Source: Microbacterium atlanticum
Lineage (GTDB): Bacteria > Actinomycetota > Actinomycetes > Actinomycetales > Microbacteriaceae
Length of the DNA stretch: 64,000 nt
Assembly (NCBI RefSeq): GCF_015277815.1
Contig: NZ_CP063813.1
Span: 3,410,001-3,474,000 of the forward strand
Reading direction: 5' to 3'
How positions within the stretch are numbered: position 1 is the first letter of the stretch; every line of letters begins with the position of its first letter. A program made the position numbers and the translations under genes. Shown one piece after another: positions 24,854-32,922 of this stretch. The notes under the pieces are model-generated. The model was given only the letters and a program-made list of their open reading frames with translations. It was not told the DNA's origin and did no database searches.

Positions 24854-25641
24854 CGGTGATCCTCTCGGTTGTGCCCGGTGACGCGGGCGACGAAGTCGAT
24901 GGCCCAATCGAACACCACGTCGGTGTCGCCGAGCCCCTCCCAGAAGTGTCTGCCGCCGGGAACGGGGCGGAGCTCGACGCCGACGCCGACCGCACGCAGG
25001 GCCGCGGCCAGCGCCTCGCTCTGCGCGAAGGGGACGTGCTCGTCGGCCGTGCCGTGCGCGATGTGGAACGGGGGCGCCCCGGCGTGCGCCTGCAGTGCCG
25101 GCGAAGCCAGACGTGCGACCTCCGGGCGATCTGCTGCAGGGCCACCCAGCCACCGCGCCTCCCGGGTGTCCTCGGGCGCTTCGCCGGTGGTGTGTTCGGC
25201 CATCGCGAACAGGTCGGCCGGTCCGAACCAATCCACGACGCCGCGGATGTCGTCTCGGCGGAGTCCCGCCAGGGCGGCGAGCGTCGCACCGGCCGAGACC
25301 CCCCACAGCACGATGCGCGAGGCATCCGCTCCGTGTTCGGCGCCGTGGGCCTGCAGCCAGGCGAGCGCGGCGTCCACGTCGTCCAGCTGCGCCGGAAAGC
25401 GCGCTTCGGCGCTCAGTCGGTATTCGCACGAGGCGACCGCGAACCCTGCGGCGACGATGCGGTCGAACGACCGGGCTTCGCCGATGCCGGGCGTGAACAC
25501 CTTGCGGCTGCCGCGTCGCCACCCCCCGCCGTGCAGGAACACGACGAGGGGTGCGCCGGCGGCGCCGGGTGTGCGCAGATCGAGCGAGAGCGGGCGGAAT
25601 CCCTCCGGCTGGGCGACGTCGACCTCGAGGATCGAGGGCAT
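24850..25641 (-). CDS. alpha/beta hydrolase
   Basis: A 263-residue hydrolase with HGGGW as the oxyanion loop, GVSAGAT as the nucleophile elbow, and the late acid/His region HGTADEHVPF and GGRHFWEG. This subfamily includes kynurenine-formamidase-like and xylan-esterase-like enzymes. It sits five bases after the quercetinase stop codon and overlaps the next esterase, so all three genes form one operon. Candidate function: ester hydrolysis of 2-protocatechuoyl-phloroglucinol carboxylate. This rests on context. Confidence 0.83.
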   Translation of the reverse strand: MPSILEVDVAQPEGFRPLSLDLRTPGAAGAPLVVFLHGGGWRRGSRKVFTPGIGEARSFDRIVAAGFAVASCEYRLSAEARFPAQLDDVDAALAWLQAHGAEHGADASRIVLWGVSAGATLAALAGLRRDDIRGVVDWFGPADLFAMAEHTTGEAPEDTREARWLGGPAADRPEVARLASPALQAHAGAPPFHIAHGTADEHVPFAQSEALAAALRAVGVGVELRPVPGGRHFWEGLGDTDVVFDWAIDFVARVTGHNREDHR

Positions 25642-25646
25642 CGGAG

Positions 25647-26192
25647 TCAGTCGCGGAACCGGAACTCGGGCATGAACTGCGTCCAGTACTTCTCGCCCGC
25701 AGCACGCATGGTCGGGTAGTCGGGCACGTAGACGCCCTGGGGCTCGGTGAGATCGGTCTTCTGGCCCATCGCGTGGAAGAACCGCTCGAAGCCGGCCGTG
25801 CCCACACCGAACACCTTGGTCGTGTTGTGGATCTGGAACGCGTGCACGATGTTCGCGGGGATGTATGCGAAGTCACCCGTCGTCAGCGTGGTCCTGGAGT
25901 GGTAGTCGGCCTCGTCGTCCATCCAGATGCTGATCTCGCCGTCCACGACATAGAAGATCTCGTGCGTCTTGAAGTGCTTGTGGGCCGGGATGCGGTCGCC
26001 CTTCGGGCCGACCATGGTGAAGGCTCCGTACTGGTCGTCGGTCTCGTCGGCCGACAGCAGGATCGAGAAGAGCTGGTCGAAGACGAGCGACTTCTCCCCC
26101 TGCCCTTCGCCGAGGACGAACGGCCTGGGCGACGCCGGTAGGACGCCTGCGAAGGGGACCTTGTCGGGGTCGTCAGCGGGGAAAGTGGTCAT
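25647..26192 (-). CDS. monocupin quercetin 2,3-dioxygenase-like protein
   Basis: A 181-residue single-domain cupin, close in length and layout to the QueD-type quercetinase of Streptomyces, which opens the flavonol C-ring with loss of CO. The cupin metal set is complete: H71, H73 and E78 in PAHKHFKTHEIFYVVDGE, and H117 in GDFAYIPANIVHAFQIHN. The C-terminal FERFFHAMG and the VGPKGDRIPAH entry are also shared with that family. The start is fixed by a perfect AGGAGG five bases before the ATG. It is divergent from the LysR gene and leads an operon with two esterases. Other cupin dioxygenases or isomerases remain possible. Confidence 0.8.
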   Translation of the reverse strand: MTTFPADDPDKVPFAGVLPASPRPFVLGEGQGEKSLVFDQLFSILLSADETDDQYGAFTMVGPKGDRIPAHKHFKTHEIFYVVDGEISIWMDDEADYHSRTTLTTGDFAYIPANIVHAFQIHNTTKVFGVGTAGFERFFHAMGQKTDLTEPQGVYVPDYPTMRAAGEKYWTQFMPEFRFRD

Positions 26193-26321
26193 GCTTACCT
26201 CCTTGTAAGAACGCGGTGCCGTTAGGCAGACGGAGCATCGGGTCGTTCCGAACAACTGCTCCGGGTGCCTCAAGTCTCGCCAGAGCGCGCGGCAGGCGGA
26301 AGTTCGAGCTCCCTACCCGGC

Positions 26322-26338
26322 GTTAGCCGGAAGCTAAG
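26322..26338. promoter_or_regulatory. LysR-type operator between the quercetinase and lysR genes
   Basis: GTTAGC (26322-26327), a 5-base spacer and GCTAAG (26333-26338) form an inverted repeat with TTAGC/GCTAA perfect arms, matching the T-N11-A pattern of LysR sites. It overlaps the likely -10 of lysR, which suggests autorepression plus activation of the divergent cupin gene. A related palindrome lies at 32813-32833. Confidence 0.6.
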
Positions 26339-26340
26339 AT
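26335..26340 (+). promoter_or_regulatory. -10 box (TAAGAT) of lysR
   Basis: TAAGAT ends seven bases before the ATG at 26348, so the regulator is probably leaderless. The box shares bases with the right arm of the operator. Confidence 0.5.
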
Positions 26341-26347
26341 TCGGAGC

Positions 26348-27259
26348 ATGGATGTGCCTATCCACGTGATCCGCTATTTCTGTGTGCTCGCCGAGGAGCT
26401 GCACTTCGGACGGGCTGCGGAACGCCTCAGCATCACGCCTCCGTCGCTGAGTCAGCAGATCAGCCGCCTCGAGCAGCAGCTCGACGTCAAGCTGTTCGAT
26501 CGCAGCCCCCGCAAGGTGGAGCTGACCGCCTACGGGCGCGAGCTGCTGCCCCTCGCCCGTCGGGTGCAGGACGACCACGACCAGCTGCTCAGCTGGGGCC
26601 GCTCGATCCGACGCGATCGCAACGCTCCGATGCTGCGGGTCGGGGTCGTGGCCGCCGGGGCGGGCAGCCTGACGACCGCGGCGATCGCGGCGACGATGCA
26701 GGCGATCCCGCAGGCGCGCATCGAGATGCGCCGGCTGGGCTTCTTCGACGTCGCCGAGGAGCTCGAGGGCGGGCGCGTCGACGTCGTCTTCGCACCGTGG
26801 CCCATGCTGCTGCCGCCGCGCGTCCGCGCCGAACCGCTATGGCGGGAGGCGCGCGTGCTCGTCGTGCGGGCCGATCATCCGTTCGCCGGACGCGAGTCGA
26901 TCTCGATCCTCGAGACCGGCGACGAGATGTTCGTCTCGGTGGCGAACGGTCCGGCCGAGGTCGTGAACTGGTGGCTCGTCGACCCTCGCCCCGACGGCAC
27001 GCGACCCCAGCGCGGACCCACCGCCGACAGCGTCGAGGGGCTGCTCGAGCTGGTCGCCGCCGGCGCGGGCGTGAACATCGCCGGGCAGTCGGCCAGTCAG
27101 CACTATCGCCGCGACGAACTGGCGTTCATCCCGATCTCCGACATCGAACCGGCGACCATCGTGCTGTGCAGCCTGAGCGACAGCCCGAACCCCATGGTCA
27201 CGTCGTTCCGCGAGACCGCCCAGGCCCTGTCTCCGATCGTCGACGCGACGTTCCACTGA
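26348..27259 (+). CDS. LysR family transcriptional regulator
   Basis: A 303-residue LTTR. The helix-turn-helix is at about 1-60 (VIRYFCVLAEELHFGRAAERLSITPPSLSQQISRLEQQLDVKLFDR), followed by the linker helix and an effector domain from about 90. The gene is divergent from the quercetinase operon, the classic LysR arrangement, and a palindrome of LysR type lies between them. The same palindrome core recurs 6.5 kb away in front of the ABC importer, so the regulator may couple uptake and ring opening. The inducer is unknown. Confidence 0.92.
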   Translation: MDVPIHVIRYFCVLAEELHFGRAAERLSITPPSLSQQISRLEQQLDVKLFDRSPRKVELTAYGRELLPLARRVQDDHDQLLSWGRSIRRDRNAPMLRVGVVAAGAGSLTTAAIAATMQAIPQARIEMRRLGFFDVAEELEGGRVDVVFAPWPMLLPPRVRAEPLWREARVLVVRADHPFAGRESISILETGDEMFVSVANGPAEVVNWWLVDPRPDGTRPQRGPTADSVEGLLELVAAGAGVNIAGQSASQHYRRDELAFIPISDIEPATIVLCSLSDSPNPMVTSFRETAQALSPIVDATFH

Positions 27260-27265
27260 CCCCGC

Positions 27266-28126
27266 TCAGGCGGCGGGGACGGATGCCGCCGCCCTGAGCG
27301 CCTGCCATGCTTCGCGTCTGCGGGCCTGCTCGTCGGGATCGGGCACGGGCGACGCCGCCATGAGGACGCGGGTGTAGTGGGCCTGCGGGTTGCGCATCAC
27401 CTCGGCGGTCTCGCCCTGCTCGACGATCCGGCCGCGGTTCAGCACGACCACCCGCTGGGCGAGGAACTCGACGACGGCCATGTCGTGCGCGATGAACAGG
27501 TAGCCGAGATCGGCGCCGGCGCGCAGGTCCGAGAGCAGGTTCAGCACCTGGGCCTGCGTCGACAGGTCGAGCGCGCTGACCGCCTCGTCGCAGACGACGA
27601 GGCGCGGGTCGGTGACGAGCGCTCGCGCGATCGCGATGCGCTGGCGCTGACCGCCCGAGAACTGGCGCGGATAGCGATCCTCCGAGCCGGGCGCGAGGCC
27701 CACGGATTCGAGCGCCGCCTGCACCCTCCACGTGCGCTCCGCGCGCGGCACGCCCGCGACGCGCAGCGGTTCGCCGAGCGCGTCGCCGATGGGCCTGCGG
27801 GGGTTGAGAGACGAGAACGGGTCCTGGAAGACGGCGCGCAGGTCGCCCTGCAGGGTGCGGCGATCCGCGGCGCTCAGCCGGGTGATGTCGCGTCCCTCGA
27901 AGATGATCTGCCCGCTCGTGACCGGCACCAGCCCGAGGATGGCGCGCCCGATCGTGGTCTTGCCCGAACCCGACTCGCCGATCAGGCCCAGGGTCTCGCC
28001 GCGGCCGATCGTGAACGACACGTCCTCGACGGCGAGCGGCCCCTTCCGCCCGTAGCGGATCGAGAGGTTGCGCACCTCCAGCAGCGGGGCGTCCGGCGAG
28101 ATCACGACAGGCCGTAGCGCGCTCAT
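27266..28126 (-). CDS. ABC transporter ATP-binding protein, oligopeptide type (OppF/DppF-like)
   Basis: The second ATPase of a peptide/glycoside importer, 286 residues. Walker A GESGSGKT, the Q-loop FQDPFSSLNPR, the signature FSGGQRQRIAIARAL, Walker B LVVCDEAVSALD and the H-loop IAHDM are all present, with the Dpp-type C-terminal extension (NPQAHYTRVLMAA). ATG overlaps the upstream TGA. It is the last gene of the operon SBP-permease-(permease/ATPase)-ATPase. Confidence 0.93.
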   Translation of the reverse strand: MSALRPVVISPDAPLLEVRNLSIRYGRKGPLAVEDVSFTIGRGETLGLIGESGSGKTTIGRAILGLVPVTSGQIIFEGRDITRLSAADRRTLQGDLRAVFQDPFSSLNPRRPIGDALGEPLRVAGVPRAERTWRVQAALESVGLAPGSEDRYPRQFSGGQRQRIAIARALVTDPRLVVCDEAVSALDLSTQAQVLNLLSDLRAGADLGYLFIAHDMAVVEFLAQRVVVLNRGRIVEQGETAEVMRNPQAHYTRVLMAASPVPDPDEQARRREAWQALRAAASVPAA

Positions 28127-30114
28127 AGCTCTCCTCCGACGGCGACCGGACGGCGCCACTCCTCTTGTCTGCCCTCGACCTCGTCGCGGCGGATGCAGCG
28201 CACGCCGCCCTCGCCCTCCGCGCGCGGCAGGAGCGGGATCGCTGTCTTGCACTCGTCCCGGGCGAACCGGCACCTCGCGGCGAAGCGGCATCCGCTCGTC
28301 CACGATCCCGGCAGGGGCACCTGACCGGGGATGGACGCGAGGCGGGTCGTCCCCTCGAAGTCGATGATCGCGTGCGGGTCGGCGGCCAGCAGCGCCATCG
28401 TGTACGGGTGCTCGGGGCGCACGAGCACATCGCGCACGGTCCCGGACTCGACGATCTGCCCGGCGTACATCACCGACACGTCGTCGCACAGGTCGGCGAC
28501 GACGCCGAGGTCGTGCGTCACGAGGATGATCGACATGTCGCGCTCGGCGATCAGCCCGCGCAGCAGTGCGAGGATCTCCGCCTGCACGGTGACGTCGAGC
28601 GCGGTGGTCGGCTCGTCGGCGATCAGCAGCTTCGGCGTGCCCGACAGCGCCAGAGCGGTCGCGACGCGCTGGGCCATGCCGCCCGAGATCTGGTGCGGGT
28701 AGCTCTTGAGCACGCGGGGCGGGTCGACGATCCCCACGTCTGTCAGCAGCTGCAGCGCGATGCGCTTCGCCTCGCGGCCGCCCACTCCGCGGAGCCGCTT
28801 GACGGATGCCGTGAGCTGCCAGCCGACCGTGAACATCGGGTCGAGCGCACGGGTCGGCTCCTGCGAGATGAACGCGATCTCGTGCCCGCGGGTGCGCTGC
28901 AGCGTCTTCTCGTCGGCACGGGCCAGGTCGACGCCGTTCCACCGGATGCTGCCGGACCGCACCGACAGCCCCGGGGCGAGCAGCCCGAGCATCGCGTACG
29001 ACGTGACGCTCTTGCCGCAGCCCGATTCGCCCACGAGGCCCAGCACCCGGCCGGCCCCGACGCGGAGGGAGACACCGGAGACGAGCTCGGGCCCGTCGTC
29101 GACGCCGATGACCAGGTTCTGGACGAGCAGCGCGCCGTCCGCATCCGCGGGAACGAGGGATTCGGATGCCGCGACCGGCGCCGCGGCGGGCGTTCCCACC
29201 GCAGCGGCCGGGGCATCCGTCGGCGCCTTCCTGCGTTTCAGTGAGACGAGGGAAGGCGGCATCGCGGAGCCCCCGGCGAGCACATCGGCCAGCGAGTTCG
29301 CGGCGATGATCGTGAGCGCGAGCACGCCGCCTGTCGGGATCATCATCCAGGGCTGCTGGAAGATGTACTGCGACGCGGTCTGCACCATGCCGCCCCACGT
29401 GGGCTCGGGCGGCTGGGGGCCGAGGCCGATGAAGGCCAGTCCCGCCTGCAGCCCGATCGCCGCGCCGAACAGCAGCACGAACTGGACGATGACCGTGGTC
29501 GACATGTTCGGAAGCACGTGGCGCAGGCTCGCCGTCATCGGCCTCACGCCGTCGACGGCGGCAGCCTCGACGTACAGCTGCTGGTGCAGCGACTTCGCCT
29601 GACCGAAGAAGACGCGGTAGAGCGCGCCGAACAGCAGCAGCCCGAAGGCGACCATGACCAGCGGCATGTTGGTGCCGACCGCGGCGATGAACGCCAGGAT
29701 GATCACGGTGCCGGGAAGGGAGAGCACGATCTCGCTGACCCGGTTGACCACGCCCTCGGCGCGCGCGTAGCGCGCCGCCCACAGCGTGATCGGGACGGTG
29801 ACCAGCACGGCGACGATCGGGGTGATGACCGCGATCAGCAGCGTCGGGGCGGCCGCGGTGACGATGCGGGAGAGCAGGTCGCGGCCGAGTTCGTCCGTGC
29901 CGAGGAGGTGCGCCCACGAGGGGCCCTGGAGCACGGCCGACAGGTCCTGCTCGAGCGGACCGTAGCGCAGCCACAGCGGCGACGTGAGCGAGGCGAGCAC
30001 GAGTCCCACCAGCCAGATGATCGACAGCACGGCCGCCGGCGAGCGCAGGACGCGACCGCCGAGCCGCCGCTGCGGCTTGCGGATGCGCAGGATCGAGGTG
30101 GTGTCGATGGTCAT
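28123..30114 (-). CDS. fused ABC permease/ATP-binding protein (DppC-DppD type)
   Basis: One 663-residue chain carries two normally separate subunits. Residues 1-285 are a DppC-like permease (six hydrophobic helices; the [15 protein letters not shown] entry and EAAAVDGV coupling region). An Ala/Pro-rich linker at 292-326 follows. The rest is a DppD-like ATPase with Walker A GESGCGKS (362-369), the Q-loop [11 protein letters not shown], signature [15 protein letters not shown], Walker [13 protein letters not shown] and a C-terminal Cys-rich oligopeptide-type tail ([14 protein letters not shown]). Such fusions occur in Microbacteriaceae. Start and stop both overlap neighbours by four bases. Confidence 0.92.
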   Translation of the reverse strand: MTIDTTSILRIRKPQRRLGGRVLRSPAAVLSIIWLVGLVLASLTSPLWLRYGPLEQDLSAVLQGPSWAHLLGTDELGRDLLSRIVTAAAPTLLIAVITPIVAVLVTVPITLWAARYARAEGVVNRVSEIVLSLPGTVIILAFIAAVGTNMPLVMVAFGLLLFGALYRVFFGQAKSLHQQLYVEAAAVDGVRPMTASLRHVLPNMSTTVIVQFVLLFGAAIGLQAGLAFIGLGPQPPEPTWGGMVQTASQYIFQQPWMMIPTGGVLALTIIAANSLADVLAGGSAMPPSLVSLKRRKAPTDAPAAAVGTPAAAPVAASESLVPADADGALLVQNLVIGVDDGPELVSGVSLRVGAGRVLGLVGESGCGKSVTSYAMLGLLAPGLSVRSGSIRWNGVDLARADEKTLQRTRGHEIAFISQEPTRALDPMFTVGWQLTASVKRLRGVGGREAKRIALQLLTDVGIVDPPRVLKSYPHQISGGMAQRVATALALSGTPKLLIADEPTTALDVTVQAEILALLRGLIAERDMSIILVTHDLGVVADLCDDVSVMYAGQIVESGTVRDVLVRPEHPYTMALLAADPHAIIDFEGTTRLASIPGQVPLPGSWTSGCRFAARCRFARDECKTAIPLLPRAEGEGGVRCIRRDEVEGRQEEWRRPVAVGGEL

Positions 30115-31055
30115 GATGCACGCAGCTTCGGGTCGAGGACGCGGTTGAGGAGTTCGAGGCTGAGGTTCACGACCACGACGACGAGCGTCGCGACCAGCAC
30201 CAGCGCCTGGACGAAGGGCAGGTCGGCCGAGCCGACCGCCGCCTGCATGGCCTGCCCGATGCCGGGGAGCGCGAAGAGCACCTCGATGATGACCGAGCCG
30301 CCGAACAGGATGATGAACTGGATCGCGACGCTCGCCAGGATCGGCAGGCTCGCGCTGCGCAGCGCATGGACGTAGACGATGCGCCACGTGGGCGTGCCGA
30401 CGGCGCGCAGGGTGCGCATGTGCTCCTGGGTGAGCGCCTCTCCCATGGAGGCCCGGGTCTGCCGCGCGAGGCCGGCCGCGGAGGTGATCGCGATCGTCAG
30501 CACCGGCAGCACCAGCGACCTCGCCCACGCCTCGGGGTTCACGGCGAACGGCACGAATCCCGTCGCGGGAAGCAGCCGCATCTGAACGGCGAAGAGGTAT
30601 ACGAGCAGGACGCCCACCCAGAACGCGGGAAGGGAGAGCAGGATGCCGGAGAGCGCGGTGATGCCGCGGTCCACCGCTCCTCCGCGCACGGCGGCCACGA
30701 CGCCCATCGTGATCCCGAAGAGGGCGCTGACGAGCGTGCCGAGCACGGCGAGGGCGGCGGTGACCGGCAGGCGCTTGGCGATGTCGGGGCCGATCGGGCG
30801 CCCGTCGATGAGCGAGACGCCGAGGTCTCCCTGCAGGACCTGTCCCCACCAGCTGAGGTACTGCACGATCCACGGGTCGTACCAGCCGACCTCGATGTTG
30901 TAGGCCTCGACCTGCTCCGGGGTGCCCGCCATGCCGAGCGCCACCCCGCCGGGCGTGGACCCGGACAGGTGGACGAGCACGAAGGCGAGCATCGTGGCCA
31001 CGACGAGGGTGAGGATCGCGAACGCGATCCGCTTGAGCACGAAGGTGAGCATCAT
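30111..31055 (-). CDS. ABC transporter permease, DppB type
   Basis: A 314-residue inner-membrane permease. It has the N-terminal helix FVLKRIAFAILTLVVATMLAFVLVHLSG, the DppB region GDLGVSLIDGRPIGPDIAKRLPVT, and the coupling motif HMRTLRAVGTP. Two ATGs are adjacent at the start (31055 and 31052); GGGAG favours the second by spacing, but the longer form is annotated. It is separated from the binding-protein gene by a strong hairpin. Confidence 0.92.
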   Translation of the reverse strand: MMLTFVLKRIAFAILTLVVATMLAFVLVHLSGSTPGGVALGMAGTPEQVEAYNIEVGWYDPWIVQYLSWWGQVLQGDLGVSLIDGRPIGPDIAKRLPVTAALAVLGTLVSALFGITMGVVAAVRGGAVDRGITALSGILLSLPAFWVGVLLVYLFAVQMRLLPATGFVPFAVNPEAWARSLVLPVLTIAITSAAGLARQTRASMGEALTQEHMRTLRAVGTPTWRIVYVHALRSASLPILASVAIQFIILFGGSVIIEVLFALPGIGQAMQAAVGSADLPFVQALVLVATLVVVVVNLSLELLNRVLDPKLRAS

Positions 31056-31070
31056 CACTCCCTGGTGTGT

Positions 31071-31103
31071 CCGGTGCGGCGGCGGCGAGGGCCGCCGCAC
31101 CGG
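31071..31103 (-). terminator. hairpin between binding protein and permease genes
   Basis: CCGGTGCGGCGGC and its exact reverse complement (13-bp arms, 7-base loop) lie just after the binding-protein stop codon. In ABC operons such stems give partial termination and protect the upstream message, so binding protein is made in excess over permease. Confidence 0.6.
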
Positions 31104-31109
31104 AGCCTG

Positions 31110-32684
31110 TCAGGACGCCGGCTGGAGCGCCGAGAGGATCGGGAACGAGTCCGTCCCGGGGAAGGTCGGCTCCTCGAGGACCGCCTCGTTGTAGGCCCAG
31201 GGAGACAGCTGCTCGAAGAGCGGGAGCAGCCAGCCGGACTCGACGATCGCCGCGTTGAGATCGGTCAGGGCCGCCGCCTGAGCGTCTTCATCACCGGAGC
31301 CCGCCGCCGCGCCGTACGCGCCGGCCGCCGCCTGGATCTCGGCGTTCTCGGCGCCGTGGAAGTTCGCGAAGCCGAACAGCACCCCGAACACGTTGCCGGG
31401 AGGGTTCGTCCACGTCAGCGCGATCGGGCCGCCCAGGGGCTGCGTCTGCACGGCGGCGAAGATCTCCTCCGTCGACGAGGCGTTCTTCAGCGAGACGTCC
31501 ACGCCGATCTCGGCCCAGTACGGCTGCAGCGCCTCGAGGTCGCGCTGGCTCTGCTGGCTGATCGTGAAGTCGAACGCGAAGCCGTCGGGGTAGCCCGCCT
31601 CCGCCAGGAGCTCCTTGGCCCCCTCGGGGTCGTATGCGTAGTCGTCCTCGAGCTCGGGGATGTAGCCGGGGCTCTCGGCAGGAAGCGCGTTCGCGGTCGG
31701 GATGTCACCCGGGTGCACCGCGGCGACGTAGGCCTCGCGGTCGATCGCGATCGACAGGGCCTTCCACACGCGCGGGTCGCCGAACTGCGGCGCGAGGCTG
31801 CCGTTCTTGTCGAAGGGCAGCAGGTTCTGCACGACGCCGCCGTTGGCGACGAGTCCGACCCCGGCGGCCTCGACCTGGTCCTGCGTGGCGCTGGTGATGA
31901 AGGCCAGGTCGACCTCGCCCGAGATGGCGGCGTTCACGCGCGCCTGCGGGTCGAGGATCGGGCGGAACTCGTACGAGTCGTAGGGGTACGCGTCGACGTC
32001 GGGGTGGTCCTCCTTCTTGACCAGCAGGTACGAGTTGCCCTTGATCGTGGCATCGGTGTCGACCTCGAGCGGTCCCGAGCCGTCGGCCGTGGCATCGAGG
32101 GTGCTGCGGTCGGCGACGCCGGCGGCGCCCACGATCGCGCCGGCGGGAAGCACGAGGTTGGCCTCGAACCCGGGTTGCGGAGCCGCGAAGGTCAGCGTGA
32201 CGGTGTCGTCGTCCACGACGGTGACCTCCGAGATCTCCTGCTCGCCGCCCTCCGCGAATCCGCTGTACGCCGACAGGTCGGGGTCACCGCGGAAGTCGAG
32301 GTTCTGCTTCACGAGATCGGCCGTCACGGTGGAGCCGTCGGCGAACTCCGCGCTCGTGTCGAGGTCGAGCGTGAGCTGCGTCTGGTCCTCGTTGTACTCG
32401 AAGTTCGTCACGAGGTCGGGGACGACCTGCCCTTCTTCGTCGAGGAGGAAGAGGGAGTCGTAGATCCCCTCGAAGAACATGCGCTGGCCACTGCCGTAGC
32501 GCAGCGGGTCGTAGCCGAGCGCGGCCTGGTCGGAGTCGAGGCCGATGACGAGGACCGACGTGTCGGCGGGCTCGCCGCTGGTGCCCCCCGAGCCGCCGGG
32601 CGCCGTGCAGGCGCTGAGCGCCAGGGCTGAGGCGGCGACGGCCGCAAGGACGGCGGCGCCGCGCGCTGTGGTGATTCGAGACAT
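31110..32684 (-). CDS. ABC transporter substrate-binding lipoprotein, family 5
   Basis: A 524-residue extracytoplasmic solute receptor. The signal peptide ends with the lipobox LSAC (Cys26), followed by a Gly/Ser linker. Family 5 landmarks are RMFFEGIYDSLFLLDEEGQVVPDL, the VTADLVKQNLDF region, and GDPRVWKALSIAIDREAYV. Members bind peptides, but many bind oligosaccharides, opines or plant glycosides. Divergence from a beta-glucosidase gene and the regulatory palindromes in front suggest an aryl glycoside ligand. That is inference. Confidence 0.92.
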   Translation of the reverse strand: MSRITTARGAAVLAAVAASALALSACTAPGGSGGTSGEPADTSVLVIGLDSDQAALGYDPLRYGSGQRMFFEGIYDSLFLLDEEGQVVPDLVTNFEYNEDQTQLTLDLDTSAEFADGSTVTADLVKQNLDFRGDPDLSAYSGFAEGGEQEISEVTVVDDDTVTLTFAAPQPGFEANLVLPAGAIVGAAGVADRSTLDATADGSGPLEVDTDATIKGNSYLLVKKEDHPDVDAYPYDSYEFRPILDPQARVNAAISGEVDLAFITSATQDQVEAAGVGLVANGGVVQNLLPFDKNGSLAPQFGDPRVWKALSIAIDREAYVAAVHPGDIPTANALPAESPGYIPELEDDYAYDPEGAKELLAEAGYPDGFAFDFTISQQSQRDLEALQPYWAEIGVDVSLKNASSTEEIFAAVQTQPLGGPIALTWTNPPGNVFGVLFGFANFHGAENAEIQAAAGAYGAAAGSGDEDAQAAALTDLNAAIVESGWLLPLFEQLSPWAYNEAVLEEPTFPGTDSFPILSALQPAS

Positions 32685-32812
32685 CCTGATCTCCTGTGAT
32701 CGTGGTGTGCTGGTGCGGACTTCAGTGGTCGCGGATCGCTGATCGGGAGTCGATCCTTCGGTACAGGTTGACCCGGTGCGGCCGGTTTGGCCATTCGGAT
32801 CCGGGCTGGGCT

Positions 32813-32833
32813 GCGTTAGCGAACGCCTAACGC
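32813..32833. promoter_or_regulatory. palindrome related to the lysR operator
   Basis: GCGTTAG (32813-32819), a 7-base spacer and CTAACGC (32827-32833) are perfect 7-bp arms. Aligned with 26321-26338 the two share GCGTTAGC, then six bases, then CTAA. It lies about 130 bp upstream of the binding-protein start codon and 90 bp upstream of the GH1 start. LysR binding is inference from the shared core. Confidence 0.55.
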
Positions 32834-32848
32834 TGCCCCTCTCGAGCG

Positions 32849-32883
32849 TTGCTTACAGTGAAACAGGTTTTCATACACTGAAC
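32849..32883 (+). promoter_or_regulatory. GH1 promoter overlapped by two IclR-type boxes
   Basis: TTGCTT (32849-32854) and TACACT (32874-32879), 19 bp apart, make the likely promoter. Box 1, TTGCT-N5-TGAAA (32849-32863), covers the -35. Box 2, TTTCA-N5-TGAAC (32869-32883), covers the -10. Box centres are 20 bp apart, as at 22365-22399. A bound regulator would block RNA polymerase. Confidence 0.55.
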
Positions 32884-32922
32884 GAATGTGCGAGGATGGA
32901 CGAGAGTCAGAGAGGACCACTC

